DNA from: a bacterium SCSIO 12643
GTDB lineage: Bacteria; Bacteroidota; Bacteroidia; Flavobacteriales_G; Salibacteraceae
Direction of reading: 5' to 3'
Assembly: GCA_024398135.1 (NCBI GenBank)
Contig: CP073750.1
Location: 248,001-312,000, forward strand
DNA length: 64,000 bases
Numbering within the stretch: position 1 is the stretch's first letter; each line of letters starts with the position of its first letter. The notes under the pieces were generated by a model. It searched no databases and was not told the DNA's origin. It saw only the letters and a list, made by a program, of their open reading frames with translations. This document shows positions 19,601-28,252 of the stretch, one piece after another. The position numbers and the translations under genes were made by a program.

Positions 19601-21194
19601 TTTGAACGAAGTTCTTTACGTAAATGATCAGGATGTTTTTATTCGCCCTAACCTCATCGGTGCAGATGCGATATATATTACCGATGCCGCAGGAAAAAAA
19701 GCGCAGGTCAACTTCTCTCTATTTCACAATAATTTTGACGATATAAATTTTGATTTGGCCGTTACATCTGTCAGTCTTTTTAGAGCATTTAATACGACCA
19801 AAGTTGACAATGATTATTTCTACGGAACGATCTATCTAAATCCCGGCTCCACAATTGGCATTGATTCCGATTACGATGGAAACCTCAATTTATCGGCCAA
19901 TGTTAAATCCGGTCCGGGCACACAGGTCTACATTCCGTTCTTTGAGGATGATGAAGTAGCGCAAAAGGATTATATCTATTTTAAAGATATCAATATTAAA
20001 ACTGAAGTTATCCCTGAGGAAGATTTGCATAAAGAAGAAACCTTTGGATTAAATCTGGATATGTCCATGGAGCTAAACAAAAATGCGATGGTACAATTAA
20101 TCTTTGATGAGTTTACTTCAGACAAGATTCAAGCGCGTGGGGATGGAACAATTAATCTAAAAATCAACGAGGATAACGATTTTAGCATTTATGGAAATTA
20201 TGAAATTTCAGAAGGATTCTATCTCTTTACCTTCTCAAAGGTAATCAGCAAGCGATTTGTTATTAACTCAGGAAGTCGCCTTACATGGAATGGTGACCCC
20301 TATAAAGGACAAGCAGATATTACAGCATCATATAACGTAAGAACCGCATTATTTGAACTTGGAATTACAGCGGCTTACGATACAGCAGAGTTGAAAAAGC
20401 GTGTTCCTGTGGACGTCATGCTAAAAATGACGGGGAATTATATGAATCCGGATTTATCCTTTTCATTTAAACTTCCGCCAAAGTATGATGAAATTCAAAC
20501 GCTTCTCAATAGCCTGGATGAAGGAGAGCGCAACAAGCAGGTTTTTGGATTACTGATTCTGAATAAGTTTATGCCCATCACCGGAAATGATGTGGCTGCA
20601 AGTTCTAATATGTTAGCGACCAATTCTACTGAAGTATTATCTAATCAGCTAAGTAACTGGCTTTCTAAAATTAGTAATGATTTTGATGTAGGGGTTCGAT
20701 ATAGTCCGGGAGATAATATTACCGCAGATGAAGTTGAAGTGGCACTTTCTACGCAGCTATTTAATGATCGGGTTTTGGTGGAAACCAACTTTGGAATCTC
20801 CGGAAATGTAAGCAGTAGTACTACCACCAAGACAAATAACTTCGTTGGTGAATTTACGGTTTCTTATAAAGTCAATCGCAAGGGGAATATTGTTGGAAAG
20901 GTATTCAATCGATCAAACGAACTCAATCCGGTATATCAAAATATTTCGCCATATACCCAGGGAATTGGTATTGCTTATACAGAACCTTTTAAAAGCTGGG
21001 ACAATCTAGGTTGTATCTTATCTAATCACTTGAAAAAAGCTGAAAACAAAAGAGATTGCGAAGCAGAATACTACAAACAACAAGAAGAGGAGCGTGAAGA
21101 GAATCTGGCTATTATCAATAAAAAAGTAGCTAGAAGTCGTAAAAAACAGGAAAAACGCAAGCTGAAAAAAGCCAAGAAAGGGCAGACAAATTAA
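16608..21194 (+). CDS. TamB-like translocation and assembly module protein (non-ATG start)
   Basis: About 1528 residues if started at ATC 16608. A signal-anchor (KYIAIVLVLFILLIQFFLW) is followed by the AsmA-like SFGQTLIAKQAASYLEKKL motif, long beta-rich repeats, and a C-terminal DUF490/TamB domain (about 1100-1470), ending in a Lys/Arg-rich tail. TamB proteins span the periplasm and help insert outer-membrane proteins or move lipids. No ATG, GTG or TTG precedes the signal-anchor in this frame: the frame opens after a TAG at 16566 and the first usual start, TTG 16668, would remove most of the anchor. ATC 16608, giving (M)KKVLKILKY, or ATT 16587 is the likeliest start. It overlaps the GNAT gene by four bases at the stops. 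Confidence 0.85.
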   Translation: MKKVLKILKYIAIVLVLFILLIQFFLWTSFGQTLIAKQAASYLEKKLNTVVQVDKVDISFFKFIRLEKLYIEDLQHDTLFYIDNLDAEIESFDFKEDTTLLQFGLVQIDQPVYNLQQTIDSQHTNLAFLIDAFSSNDTTSSGMNILINASNIIVTNGHFIWDNDNYEVIPFGVDWNHIELNQINLDVTNFKMVNDSFNGHFDTFSWSERSGFVLDHFYGDAIFSPTTTQVENLKIKTPYSDLALDLEYTYDSIASYAEFIDQVYMQYKLDTSIINFKDIAYFAPPLEGLDYEVTVFGKERGPVSDMKFQDIFLQYGEATTLYGRIFIVGLPDFESTSFTCKFKHLSSNYNDLTSIKAYPFNEGKQLEIPHFLNNAGTIDFKGNFTGFYNDFVTYGTFKSDKEIINTDLQLAQEESGTVRYSGAIKTTNFDLARIMNKQDLLGKVSMDIQVKGENLAFEKMDLEVEGKASRFDFMGYTYKDITFDGTIIDQTIKGLLDIVDTNVNLSFDGSIALGGEVPRYEFSSKIEHLRPGQLHLMDKDSSSTVSTEVVFNFQGDSFDNVLGRAGLRNFHYVENGKPVTLEKVDFLAFTTGKDKTLALSSDNMTMQITGQFYFKELLKSLNYVIYKWLPSVYSEPQIKPETVENFHLVLKAKKFSGFSAIFIPQVTFKSDLNIDFSFNSEAEEIELLANSSRMNLIGQDVADLDLNAKLTTDTFNLKARIGSVLFTDSNYIENFNVKAEAIENLIQSNLHWDNYLDSNRNAGDINFDLQFIDPENFQIGFTDSWVTIKDTLWALHDSSEIIKRQKEYVFNDVMLAQSYQSFRLNGFISEDPEKELEIEVDSFNLKFLNPLFNKYNIHTEGIVDGSTILKDVYNDIRLYSNSNFKDLTFNHQKLGSGHLKSEWDAENEKFDLDLNFENDTLKTISLDGSYYPKRKENKLDVKLSLDHFPANVVEPFFTEFIDQVSGTVNGTASLTGTFNEPVLQGNFTLNEVKTRVIYLNEVLYVNDQDVFIRPNLIGADAIYITDAAGKKAQVNFSLFHNNFDDINFDLAVTSVSLFRAFNTTKVDNDYFYGTIYLNPGSTIGIDSDYDGNLNLSANVKSGPGTQVYIPFFEDDEVAQKDYIYFKDINIKTEVIPEEDLHKEETFGLNLDMSMELNKNAMVQLIFDEFTSDKIQARGDGTINLKINEDNDFSIYGNYEISEGFYLFTFSKVISKRFVINSGSRLTWNGDPYKGQADITASYNVRTALFELGITAAYDTAELKKRVPVDVMLKMTGNYMNPDLSFSFKLPPKYDEIQTLLNSLDEGERNKQVFGLLILNKFMPITGNDVAASSNMLATNSTEVLSNQLSNWLSKISNDFDVGVRYSPGDNITADEVEVALSTQLFNDRVLVETNFGISGNVSSSTTTKTNNFVGEFTVSYKVNRKGNIVGKVFNRSNELNPVYQNISPYTQGIGIAYTEPFKSWDNLGCILSNHLKKAENKRDCEAEYYKQQEEEREENLAIINKKVARSRKKQEKRKLKKAKKGQTN

Positions 21195-21688
21195 GACTTA
21201 TCCAGACCAAATAAAAGTCCGGGTTTTCCTTCAAAATCAAACTTTCTTTCCAATTGGAATCCAAGCTTTTTTAGTACATGAACTGAAGCTTCGTTTCCTT
21301 CCTGTACCCTACCTATCAAACGGTCCAATTCTAAATCTGAGAAAGCATATGTAATGGCTCCTTGTGCAGATTCTGAAGCATATCCCCTCTTCCAATATTT
21401 TCTAAAAAAACGGAATCCTAAATCTACCTGATCCATATCAGAATGATATTTTAATCCACACCACCCTAAAAATACGCCATCCGATTTACGAATTACGGCC
21501 CAACGACCATATCCTTGCTTTTGGTATTCGGTATAGTTATTCAGGAAATCTTTGGCATCTGTAACTTGACTAAACGGTGTATCCCCGGTATATTTTAATA
21601 CTTCAGGATCTTCATTCAAATCAAAAAATGCTTGCGCATCAGCTGAGGTTAAGTTTCTACAATACAATCTTTCCGTTTCGAAAACCAT
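21191..21688 (-). CDS. GNAT family N-acetyltransferase
   Basis: 165 residues from ATG 21688. The start MVFETERLYCRNLTSADA is the classic RimJ/RimL-like opening, with GWCGLKYHSD, the acetyl-CoA region FFRKYWKRGYASES and a final NEASVHVLKKLGFQLER. Such enzymes acetylate N-termini or small molecules; the substrate is not predictable. A longer frame from 21739 would run back into the preceding gene and is rejected: the chosen ATG follows that gene's TAA by one base, so translational coupling is likely. It is the last gene of the Usp-YeeE operon. Confidence 0.88.
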   Translation of the reverse strand: MVFETERLYCRNLTSADAQAFFDLNEDPEVLKYTGDTPFSQVTDAKDFLNNYTEYQKQGYGRWAVIRKSDGVFLGWCGLKYHSDMDQVDLGFRFFRKYWKRGYASESAQGAITYAFSDLELDRLIGRVQEGNEASVHVLKKLGFQLERKFDFEGKPGLLFGLDKS

Positions 21689-21689
21689 A

Positions 21690-22103
21690 TTAATGAGGTA
21701 ATTTATCACTGAAATAGCCATATAACCATGTACCTGCAACTGCTGACAAAATAATCACTATAACCATTAAAGCTCCATTACCAATCAATACGTAAAGTGG
21801 TCCCGGGCATGCACCTGTTAAAGCCCATCCCATTCCGAAAATAGATCCTCCCATTAAATATCTGCGCCATCCTTTATCTTTTGGACTAAACACAATTGGA
21901 TTACCGCCAATGTCTTTAATACCCATTTTTTTTATGATCGTAGTACTAATGATGGACAATATTACAGCAGAACCTATAATACCGTACATATGAAAACTTT
22001 CAAAACGGAACATCTCATAAATTCTAAACCATGAAATGATCTCAGCTTTGGTAAACATGATCCCAAAAACGATTCCTAATCCTATATATTTTAAATACTG
22101 CAT
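21690..22103 (-). CDS. YeeE/YedE-family membrane protein (DUF6691-like), sulfur-importer half
   Basis: 137 residues with about four membrane helices. The conserved Cys lies in GWALTGACPGPLYVLIGNG, the hallmark of the C-terminal half of YeeE/YedE (TsuA-like) proteins, which import thiosulfate through a chain of membrane Cys residues. This polypeptide is half-size and is encoded three bases after its partner, so the two probably form a heteromer equal to one full YeeE. The substrate, thiosulfate or another sulfane sulfur species, is inferred from the family. Confidence 0.88.
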   Translation of the reverse strand: MQYLKYIGLGIVFGIMFTKAEIISWFRIYEMFRFESFHMYGIIGSAVILSIISTTIIKKMGIKDIGGNPIVFSPKDKGWRRYLMGGSIFGMGWALTGACPGPLYVLIGNGALMVIVIILSAVAGTWLYGYFSDKLPH

Positions 22104-22106
22104 AAA

Positions 22107-22670
22107 CTATAGACTTAAAATTACAGGTAATAAAAAATGAGTCATTACCAACCCTCCGATAAAAAAACCAATTACAGCAATCAAAGATGGTAACTGTAAA
22201 TTAGCTAATCCGCTAATGGCATGACCGGAAGTACAACCTCCCGCCCAGCGCGTTCCAAAACCAATCATTAATCCGCCCAAAATCATGATAATAAAACCTT
22301 TTAGCGAAAATAAAAGGTCCCAGTTGAACAACTCTTTTGGATAAATTCCTTCCTCATAACTGGTCAAATTCATCTCCTGTAATGATGCTACAGTAGAATC
22401 AGCCAAAATCATCCCTTCACCATTTGACATATACTGCGAAGCAATAAACCCTCCTATGATAGTTCCTAAAATAAATGTCAAATTCCACACTTGTGATTTC
22501 CAGTCAAAATCAAAAAATGGAATCTTCTTCCCTGCCCCAGCAATAGCGCACACTGTTCTTAGAGATGATGATATCCCAAAGCTCTTCCCAAACATGGCCA
22601 ACATGGTATAAACTAACGCAATAATGGGCCCGGCAACATACCATGGCCATGGATCTTTAATGAATTCCAT
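22107..22670 (-). CDS. YeeE/YedE-family membrane protein, sulfur-importer half
   Basis: 187 residues with five or so membrane helices. The family Cys motif is RWAGGCTSGHAISG near 150, the counterpart of the ACPGP motif in the next gene. An extra Cys (TVCAIAGAG) lies near 40. The start overlaps the end of the universal stress gene by 14 bases, consistent with translational coupling. Together with the downstream half it would make a complete sulfur-compound channel in the inner membrane. No rhodanese or sulfurtransferase gene is adjacent. Confidence 0.9.
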   Translation of the reverse strand: MEFIKDPWPWYVAGPIIALVYTMLAMFGKSFGISSSLRTVCAIAGAGKKIPFFDFDWKSQVWNLTFILGTIIGGFIASQYMSNGEGMILADSTVASLQEMNLTSYEEGIYPKELFNWDLLFSLKGFIIMILGGLMIGFGTRWAGGCTSGHAISGLANLQLPSLIAVIGFFIGGLVMTHFLLPVILSL

Positions 22671-23511
22671 ACGTATACTTTTTTCTTGATTTGGATCTGA
22701 ATGTCAATACCGGAAACTCCATTTGATTTACAATCTCCTTGGATGGACATCCTCTCATTACACTGATTAAACCTTTTCTCTGTTTTGAGCCGATAGTCAT
22801 CAAATCTATTTTGTAAATCTTACAAAAATCAATCAAAGCTCTATCGATCTTCTTATCATTAATATGATGAAACTCTACATTTTTCAAATCATGCGCTTTG
22901 GCAAAAGCTTCCATTCCAAACATCGCCTCATCATGACTCATAAACTTACGAGGTGTGTTTACCCTGATCAAATGCAATTTGGAATTAAAAGCTTCCTGAA
23001 TCTTTTTCACCATTCCAATTCTCACATCATATCGTCTGAAATTATTGGCGAACGCAATGTTATTAAAAGAATCAAAATAATCTTTAACCGTAAGTACCGG
23101 AACTTTAGAATTCAGTACGATGCGCTCTACAATTGGTCCATGCACCATTTTCTTTAAACCAGATGTAATGTCACTATGCATGATTACCATATCAATACGC
23201 TCCTCCTCAATCACTTTCAGAATCGACTCGATCATTAAACCTGATCTTACCAAAGGCTCTACCGAACATTCATGTTGTTTCGCCCAGTCCTGTACCTTTA
23301 TGGCGCCCTCTGCAACTTCTTTGCGATAGACGGAAGCATCAAACTCCTCATGATCTGTAAGTTCACCATTTTCATCAAACACCGCATCTACGGGCGCATT
23401 TACCACTTTAAGAGCTACGATTTCCACATCAAATTTCTGAGCCAACAACTTTGCAGGTTTTAATGCAATGGCTGCTAAATCTGAACAATCTGTTGGAACT
23501 AGAACTCTCAT
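22657..23511 (-). CDS. Universal stress protein, tandem UspA domains
   Basis: 284 residues holding two Usp folds. The first (about 1-145) starts MRVLVPTDCSDLAAIAL and ends with VPVLTVKDYF; the second (about 148-275) has IDLMTIGSKQRKGLISVM and ends FPVLTFRSK. The second half approximates the ATP-binding G-2x-G-9x-G loop imperfectly, so nucleotide binding is uncertain. It is the first gene of a four-gene minus-strand operon with the two YeeE halves and a GNAT enzyme, which suggests a role tied to sulfur uptake or redox stress, though this is inference. Confidence 0.92.
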   Translation of the reverse strand: MRVLVPTDCSDLAAIALKPAKLLAQKFDVEIVALKVVNAPVDAVFDENGELTDHEEFDASVYRKEVAEGAIKVQDWAKQHECSVEPLVRSGLMIESILKVIEEERIDMVIMHSDITSGLKKMVHGPIVERIVLNSKVPVLTVKDYFDSFNNIAFANNFRRYDVRIGMVKKIQEAFNSKLHLIRVNTPRKFMSHDEAMFGMEAFAKAHDLKNVEFHHINDKKIDRALIDFCKIYKIDLMTIGSKQRKGLISVMRGCPSKEIVNQMEFPVLTFRSKSRKKYTYGIH

Positions 23512-23643
23512 TTTTATCCGTTAAAATACGACTTCGATACGTTTTGAAAACGGGCGCAAATTATAACAAATAGTCCTATAATCAGACTATGCACATTTTA
23601 ATTTATACACGAACCACGTGGATATTTACAACTCTATGAGAAT

Positions 23644-26600
23644 CTATTTGCCAGAATTAAAATCTAAAATCCCCTGAAGTAAATCATTCGCAAAATGGAG
23701 TTCTGTAACTTGTTCAAATACCAAACTCAACTTTCCGGACTTTTCTTTTAATTGAGCTTTTTGCGGATAGCGCTGAACGAAATCCAAAACTCTATGGAAA
23801 TAAGGGCTTTCATAGTAACTGGACTGTTGGTTACTGACAAAATACCCAATCAATTTGTTGCTCTTCAACACCAATTTCTCAAAGCCGATATCTTTAGCTT
23901 TCCACTTTAACTTCACGGATTCGATCAATAATCGGGTTTCATCAGGTAATGGTCCGAATCTATCAATTAATTGTTTCGCAAAAACTTCTAAATCCTGTTC
24001 CGTCTTAGAATCAGCAAGTACTTTGTACAACTTTAAGCGTTCAGCAACGTTTTGAACGTATCGATCCGGAATCAGTATTTCCAAATCACTTTCTAAAGCA
24101 GTATCTCTGACATATTCTTTTTCTTCAGAAGCGTACATTTCCTTGAATTCGTTTTCTTTTAACTCCTCAATAGCTTCATCCAAGATTTTCTGATACATTT
24201 CAAAACCGATTTCACTTATAAAACCGGTCTGCTCTCCACCTAAAAGATCTCCTGCACCACGAATATCCAAATCACGCATCGCAATATTGATTCCGCTTCC
24301 CAAATCTGAAAACTGACTAATCGCCTCTAGCCTTTTACGACCTTCAGTGGTCAATGCCGACATCGGTGGCGCAATAAGATAACAAAATGCTTTACGATTG
24401 GAGCGTCCAACCCTTCCACGCATTTGATGCAGGTCACTTAATCCAAAATGATGTGCATTATTAATCAAAATGGTATTGGCATTTGGGATATCTAACCCAG
24501 ACTCAATAATAGTAGTCGCCACCAGCACATCATATTCTCCATTCACAAAAGCCATCATACGCTTTTCCAGTTCCTTTCCATCCAACTGTCCATGTCCGGT
24601 AACCACACGTGTTCCGGGTACCACTCTTCTCACCAGATTTGCGATTTCCTCTAGATTGGCCACACGATTATTAACGATAAAAACCTGTCCATCCCTGGCA
24701 ATTTCATAGCTAATCGCATCCTTAAATATTTGTTCGTTGAAGGTGTGCACTTCCGTTTCTACTGGTTGCCTATTCGGTGGTGGTGTACTGATCACAGATA
24801 AGTCCCTGGCCCCCATCATAGAGAATTGTAATGTCCTCGGAATGGGTGTAGCCGTTAGTGTTAAGGTATCTACATTGGCCTTCAATGTCTTCAATTTATC
24901 TTTTACTGCAACACCAAACTTTTGTTCCTCATCAATAATCAATAAACCCAGGTCTTTAAACTCAACATCTTTACCTACAATTCGATGGGTACCAATCAAA
25001 ATATCGACCTTACCGTCTTTTAGCTTTCTTAAAACCTCTTTGGTTTGTCCGGCTGTTCTGAATCTATTCACATATTCAACCGTTACCGGAAAGTCTTTCA
25101 ATCTATTGGAAAAACTTTTATGATGTTGCATGGCCAAGATCGTTGTCGGCACTAAAACAGCGACTTGCTTTCCATTTACCGCAGCTTTAAATGCTGCACG
25201 AATGGCTACCTCAGTTTTTCCAAAACCAACATCTCCACACACCAATCGATCCATTGGGGTTTCTGATTCCATATCTGTTTTTACATCCAATGTAGATTTC
25301 TCCTGATCCGGTGTATCTTCATAAATAAAAGACGCTTCCAACTCATGTTGCAAATACGAATCCGGAGCATACTGAAAACCTTTTACCGATTTTCTTTGTG
25401 CATACAATTTGATCAAATCATATGCGATCTTCTTAATCCTGCTTTTGGTCTTACTCTTGGTATTCTTCCATGCTGGTGAACCAATTTTATGAACTTTTGG
25501 TTCAGTTCCATCTTTACCTGTGTAACGCGCAATTCTGTGTAGCGAGTGAATACTAACATACAACACATCATTATCACGATAAATCAACTTAATGGCTTCT
25601 TGTTTTTTGCCATTGTTGTCCACCTTTACCAGTCCGGCAAACTTTCCAATTCCATGATCCACATGAGTCACATAATCTCCGGTTTCCAGTTTTGCCAAAT
25701 CCTGGAGTGTAATATCCTGCTGGCTCTTCTTAAATCCTTCTTTAAGATGGAATCTGTGAAAGCGTTCAAAAATCTGGTGATCCGTATAACAGGCTATCTT
25801 AAGACTTTGATCCACAAACCCCTGATGCAAATCCAACAGAATCGGGGAGAATGTATGCTGACGCTCCAGATCTTCAAAAATGTTATGTAATCGATCGATT
25901 TGTTTTGCTGAAGAAGAAGCGATCACGTTCTGAATACCTGCTTTAGTATTCTCTTCAAACTGCTCGCTTAATAACTCAAAGTTCTTATTGAATACAGGTT
26001 GAGGCGCCTGTTTTACCTGTACTGCTGTAGCTTGGGTATAAAAGTTATTCAATCCATACTCTACGACCTTCTTTTGCGCACATATTTCGGCAACTTTTTT
26101 ACCCCAAATGTAAAGTTCCTCAGGCGGCAACATCACCGTTTCCTTGTTCTCCGTTTTAGGATATAATTCTACCGCCAGATTAAACTCTTTCTCTACTTTA
26201 TCAATCGCAAATTGTACATCCTTAAACCAAATGGTTGTTGATGGTGTAAAAAACTCCAATACATTAATTCGGTTTTCTACCAACATCTGGTCACGTACAT
26301 CAGGAACAATACTTATTTTCTGGTAATTATGATCGGATAACTGTGTAGCAGGATCAAATGTTCGAATAGAATCTACTTCATCTCCAAAAAACTCCACACG
26401 ATATGGCAAATCGTGGTTATAAGAGAAGATATCGACAATCCCCCCACGAATCGCATACTCACCTGGTTTTGAAACAAAGTCTTCTCTTTCAAATCGGTAT
26501 TCATCTAACAATTCATTGATAAAATCTAACGAAATCTCATCACCAATTTGGATATCCAGCGTTTTACTTTTTAACTCTTTTCGCGTAACTACACGCTCAG

Positions 26601-26985
26601 ACAACGCTTCCGGATAAGTGATCACCACAACTTCTTTACGGTGACTTACCGCATCCAAAGTTTCCGTGCGCTGTAATACATCCACATCGTTCACTTTATC
26701 TTCTCGATAAGGTGTTCTGGACGATGCAGGTAAAAAATGTAGTTTATTTTCTGGCAATAACGCTAAAAAATCATTATGCAGATATGCGGCTTCCTCCCTA
26801 TCGTTAGCCACAATCAAATGGCTTCCACGTAAATGGGAAATCACTCCGTTTATAAGCAATGAAGCTCCTGAACCTACCAATCCATTGATCTTGAATTGAC
26901 CTGAATCTGCGTCTCTCAGATACATCATCAATTCCATCGCTATCGGATGATCGGCAAATGCTTCTTTTATTGATTCTTTAGTCAT
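23644..26985 (-). CDS. mfd: Transcription-repair coupling factor Mfd
   Basis: 1113 residues from ATG 26985. Mfd releases RNA polymerase stalled at DNA lesions and recruits UvrA. In order: a UvrB-homology region (about 20-320), the RNA-polymerase-interacting CarD-like domain (about 420-500, GDYVTHVDHGIGKFAGL), a RecG-like helicase core with Walker A GDVGFGKTE and the DEEQ box (IIDEEQKFGV), LTATPIPRTL, MRGRVGRSNR, and the C-terminal TRCF domain (about 970-1080). A TTG five codons upstream (27000) is rejected because it lies against the T-run of the fbp terminator. It sits downstream of fbp but is separated by that terminator. Confidence 0.97.
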   Translation of the reverse strand: MTKESIKEAFADHPIAMELMMYLRDADSGQFKINGLVGSGASLLINGVISHLRGSHLIVANDREEAAYLHNDFLALLPENKLHFLPASSRTPYREDKVNDVDVLQRTETLDAVSHRKEVVVITYPEALSERVVTRKELKSKTLDIQIGDEISLDFINELLDEYRFEREDFVSKPGEYAIRGGIVDIFSYNHDLPYRVEFFGDEVDSIRTFDPATQLSDHNYQKISIVPDVRDQMLVENRINVLEFFTPSTTIWFKDVQFAIDKVEKEFNLAVELYPKTENKETVMLPPEELYIWGKKVAEICAQKKVVEYGLNNFYTQATAVQVKQAPQPVFNKNFELLSEQFEENTKAGIQNVIASSSAKQIDRLHNIFEDLERQHTFSPILLDLHQGFVDQSLKIACYTDHQIFERFHRFHLKEGFKKSQQDITLQDLAKLETGDYVTHVDHGIGKFAGLVKVDNNGKKQEAIKLIYRDNDVLYVSIHSLHRIARYTGKDGTEPKVHKIGSPAWKNTKSKTKSRIKKIAYDLIKLYAQRKSVKGFQYAPDSYLQHELEASFIYEDTPDQEKSTLDVKTDMESETPMDRLVCGDVGFGKTEVAIRAAFKAAVNGKQVAVLVPTTILAMQHHKSFSNRLKDFPVTVEYVNRFRTAGQTKEVLRKLKDGKVDILIGTHRIVGKDVEFKDLGLLIIDEEQKFGVAVKDKLKTLKANVDTLTLTATPIPRTLQFSMMGARDLSVISTPPPNRQPVETEVHTFNEQIFKDAISYEIARDGQVFIVNNRVANLEEIANLVRRVVPGTRVVTGHGQLDGKELEKRMMAFVNGEYDVLVATTIIESGLDIPNANTILINNAHHFGLSDLHQMRGRVGRSNRKAFCYLIAPPMSALTTEGRKRLEAISQFSDLGSGINIAMRDLDIRGAGDLLGGEQTGFISEIGFEMYQKILDEAIEELKENEFKEMYASEEKEYVRDTALESDLEILIPDRYVQNVAERLKLYKVLADSKTEQDLEVFAKQLIDRFGPLPDETRLLIESVKLKWKAKDIGFEKLVLKSNKLIGYFVSNQQSSYYESPYFHRVLDFVQRYPQKAQLKEKSGKLSLVFEQVTELHFANDLLQGILDFNSGK

Positions 26986-27006
26986 AGTTATTGATCTCAA
27001 AAAAAT

Positions 27007-27039
27007 AAGGGTCTCTAAAATCTACATCTAGAAACCCTT
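27007..27039 (-). terminator. Rho-independent terminator after fbp
   Basis: On the minus strand AAGGGTTTCTA (27039-27029) pairs with TAGAGACCCTT (27017-27007), an 11-bp stem with one G-U pair and an 11-base loop, followed by a T-rich tract at 27006-27000. It separates fbp from mfd. Confidence 0.75.
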
Positions 27040-27062
27040 GAATTATCATGTTGAAGTGGATT

Positions 27063-28079
27063 TTACTCAACCTCCAAAACGTCTTCTTTTAAAAACTCCA
27101 TCACCTCATCTACCATATCCGCTGATCCGGTAAAATACGGTACACGTTGGTGCAAACCATTTGGCTCCATGTCCATAATTCGATTCATACCATCAGTCGC
27201 TTTTCCTCCTGCTTGCTCCGCAATCATTGCAAACGGATTACACTCATACAACAATCTCAACTTTCCATTAGGAGCAGTATCTGTTGCAGGGTACATAAAG
27301 ATTCCTCCTTTTAGCATATTTCTATGGAAATCTGCCACTAAAGATCCAATGTAACGCGCACTATAAGGTCGGTTGGTTTCTTTGTTTAACTCCTTGCAGT
27401 AGGCGATATATTTTTTCATTCCATCAGAAAAGTGCGGGTAGTTCCCTTCATTAATCGAATAGATTTTTCCTTTTTTAGGAATCTGCATGTTCGGATGCGA
27501 TAAATAGAACGTTCCTAACGATGGATCCATGGTAAAACCATTTACCCCTTTACCCGTAGTATATACCAACATGGTTGAACTTCCGTAAATCACATATCCG
27601 GCAGCCACTTGTTGATCTCCTTTTTGTAAGAAATCACGCATTTCCAATGGCGAACCTACCGGAGAAACTCTTCTGTAAATGGAGAAGATTGTTCCAATAC
27701 TCACATTCACATCAATATTTGAAGATCCATCTAACGGATCAATCATTACTACATAATTTCCATCCTGTGCAATATGACTATCAAACTGAACAAAATCTTC
27801 TTGCTCTTCAGATGCCATTCCACATACTTGTCCCTGAGACTCTAATGCATGCATAAAAATCTCATCGGCATACACATCCAACTTTTGTTGTTGTTCTCCC
27901 TGCACATTCTCAGCTCCGTAAGCACCCGTAATATCAGCAATTCCGGCTTTATTCACTTCCCTGTTCACCACTTTCGCTGCCAATACAATGGCGCTCAATA
28001 AGCCTGTTAATTCTCCCGTTGCATAAGGGAAATCACTTTGTTTTTTAATGATATAATCTTCGAGTGTTACCAATTTCAT
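27063..28079 (-). CDS. fbp: Class I fructose-1,6-bisphosphatase
   Basis: 338 residues, normal length. Hydrolyses fructose 1,6-bisphosphate to fructose 6-phosphate, the committed step of gluconeogenesis. The metal- and phosphate-binding signature DPLDGSSN sits at 114-121, with the upstream SEEQEDF acidic site near 90-96 and the C-terminal [19 protein letters not shown] motif. A matched -7 box precedes it and a terminator follows it, so it is probably transcribed alone. Confidence 0.98.
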   Translation of the reverse strand: MKLVTLEDYIIKKQSDFPYATGELTGLLSAIVLAAKVVNREVNKAGIADITGAYGAENVQGEQQQKLDVYADEIFMHALESQGQVCGMASEEQEDFVQFDSHIAQDGNYVVMIDPLDGSSNIDVNVSIGTIFSIYRRVSPVGSPLEMRDFLQKGDQQVAAGYVIYGSSTMLVYTTGKGVNGFTMDPSLGTFYLSHPNMQIPKKGKIYSINEGNYPHFSDGMKKYIAYCKELNKETNRPYSARYIGSLVADFHRNMLKGGIFMYPATDTAPNGKLRLLYECNPFAMIAEQAGGKATDGMNRIMDMEPNGLHQRVPYFTGSADMVDEVMEFLKEDVLEVE

Positions 28080-28113
28080 AACGCTATGTTTGATTTTCTG
28101 ATTTTAAAGCTGA

Positions 28114-28121
28114 CAAATATA
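28114..28121 (-). promoter_or_regulatory. -7 promoter box for fbp
   Basis: The minus strand reads TATATTTG, an exact TAnnTTTG match, about 34 bases before the fbp ATG. Confidence 0.55.
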
Positions 28122-28224
28122 ACAATGTGATGTCGGTTTACTGGATTTTACGGTTCACTTTTTACCCCTAAATATTGCTCAAATCCATTCTTTAAAAAAT
28201 TTAAATTCATTGCATTGAATAAAC

Positions 28225-28232
28225 TACTTTTG
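28225..28232 (+). promoter_or_regulatory. -7 promoter box for ribB-pyrD
   Basis: TACTTTTG matches TAnnTTTG and lies 20 bases before the ribB ATG. No FMN riboswitch is visible in the short leader. Confidence 0.55.
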
Positions 28233-28252
28233 CACCACCAAAATTTGAGCTT

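Noticed and set aside
21689-21739. Longer GNAT start
   Set aside because: It would overlap the YeeE-half gene by 50 bases and adds residues that do not fit the RimJ/RimL-like opening; ATG 21688 follows the stop by one base.
24737-25123. 128-codon plus-strand frame inside mfd
   Set aside because: It lies fully antisense to a conserved essential gene, has no promoter box, and its protein has no recognisable motif.
26986-27000. Five-codon longer Mfd starting at TTG
   Set aside because: It abuts the T-run of the fbp terminator, and the ATG at 26985 gives a normal Mfd N-terminus.
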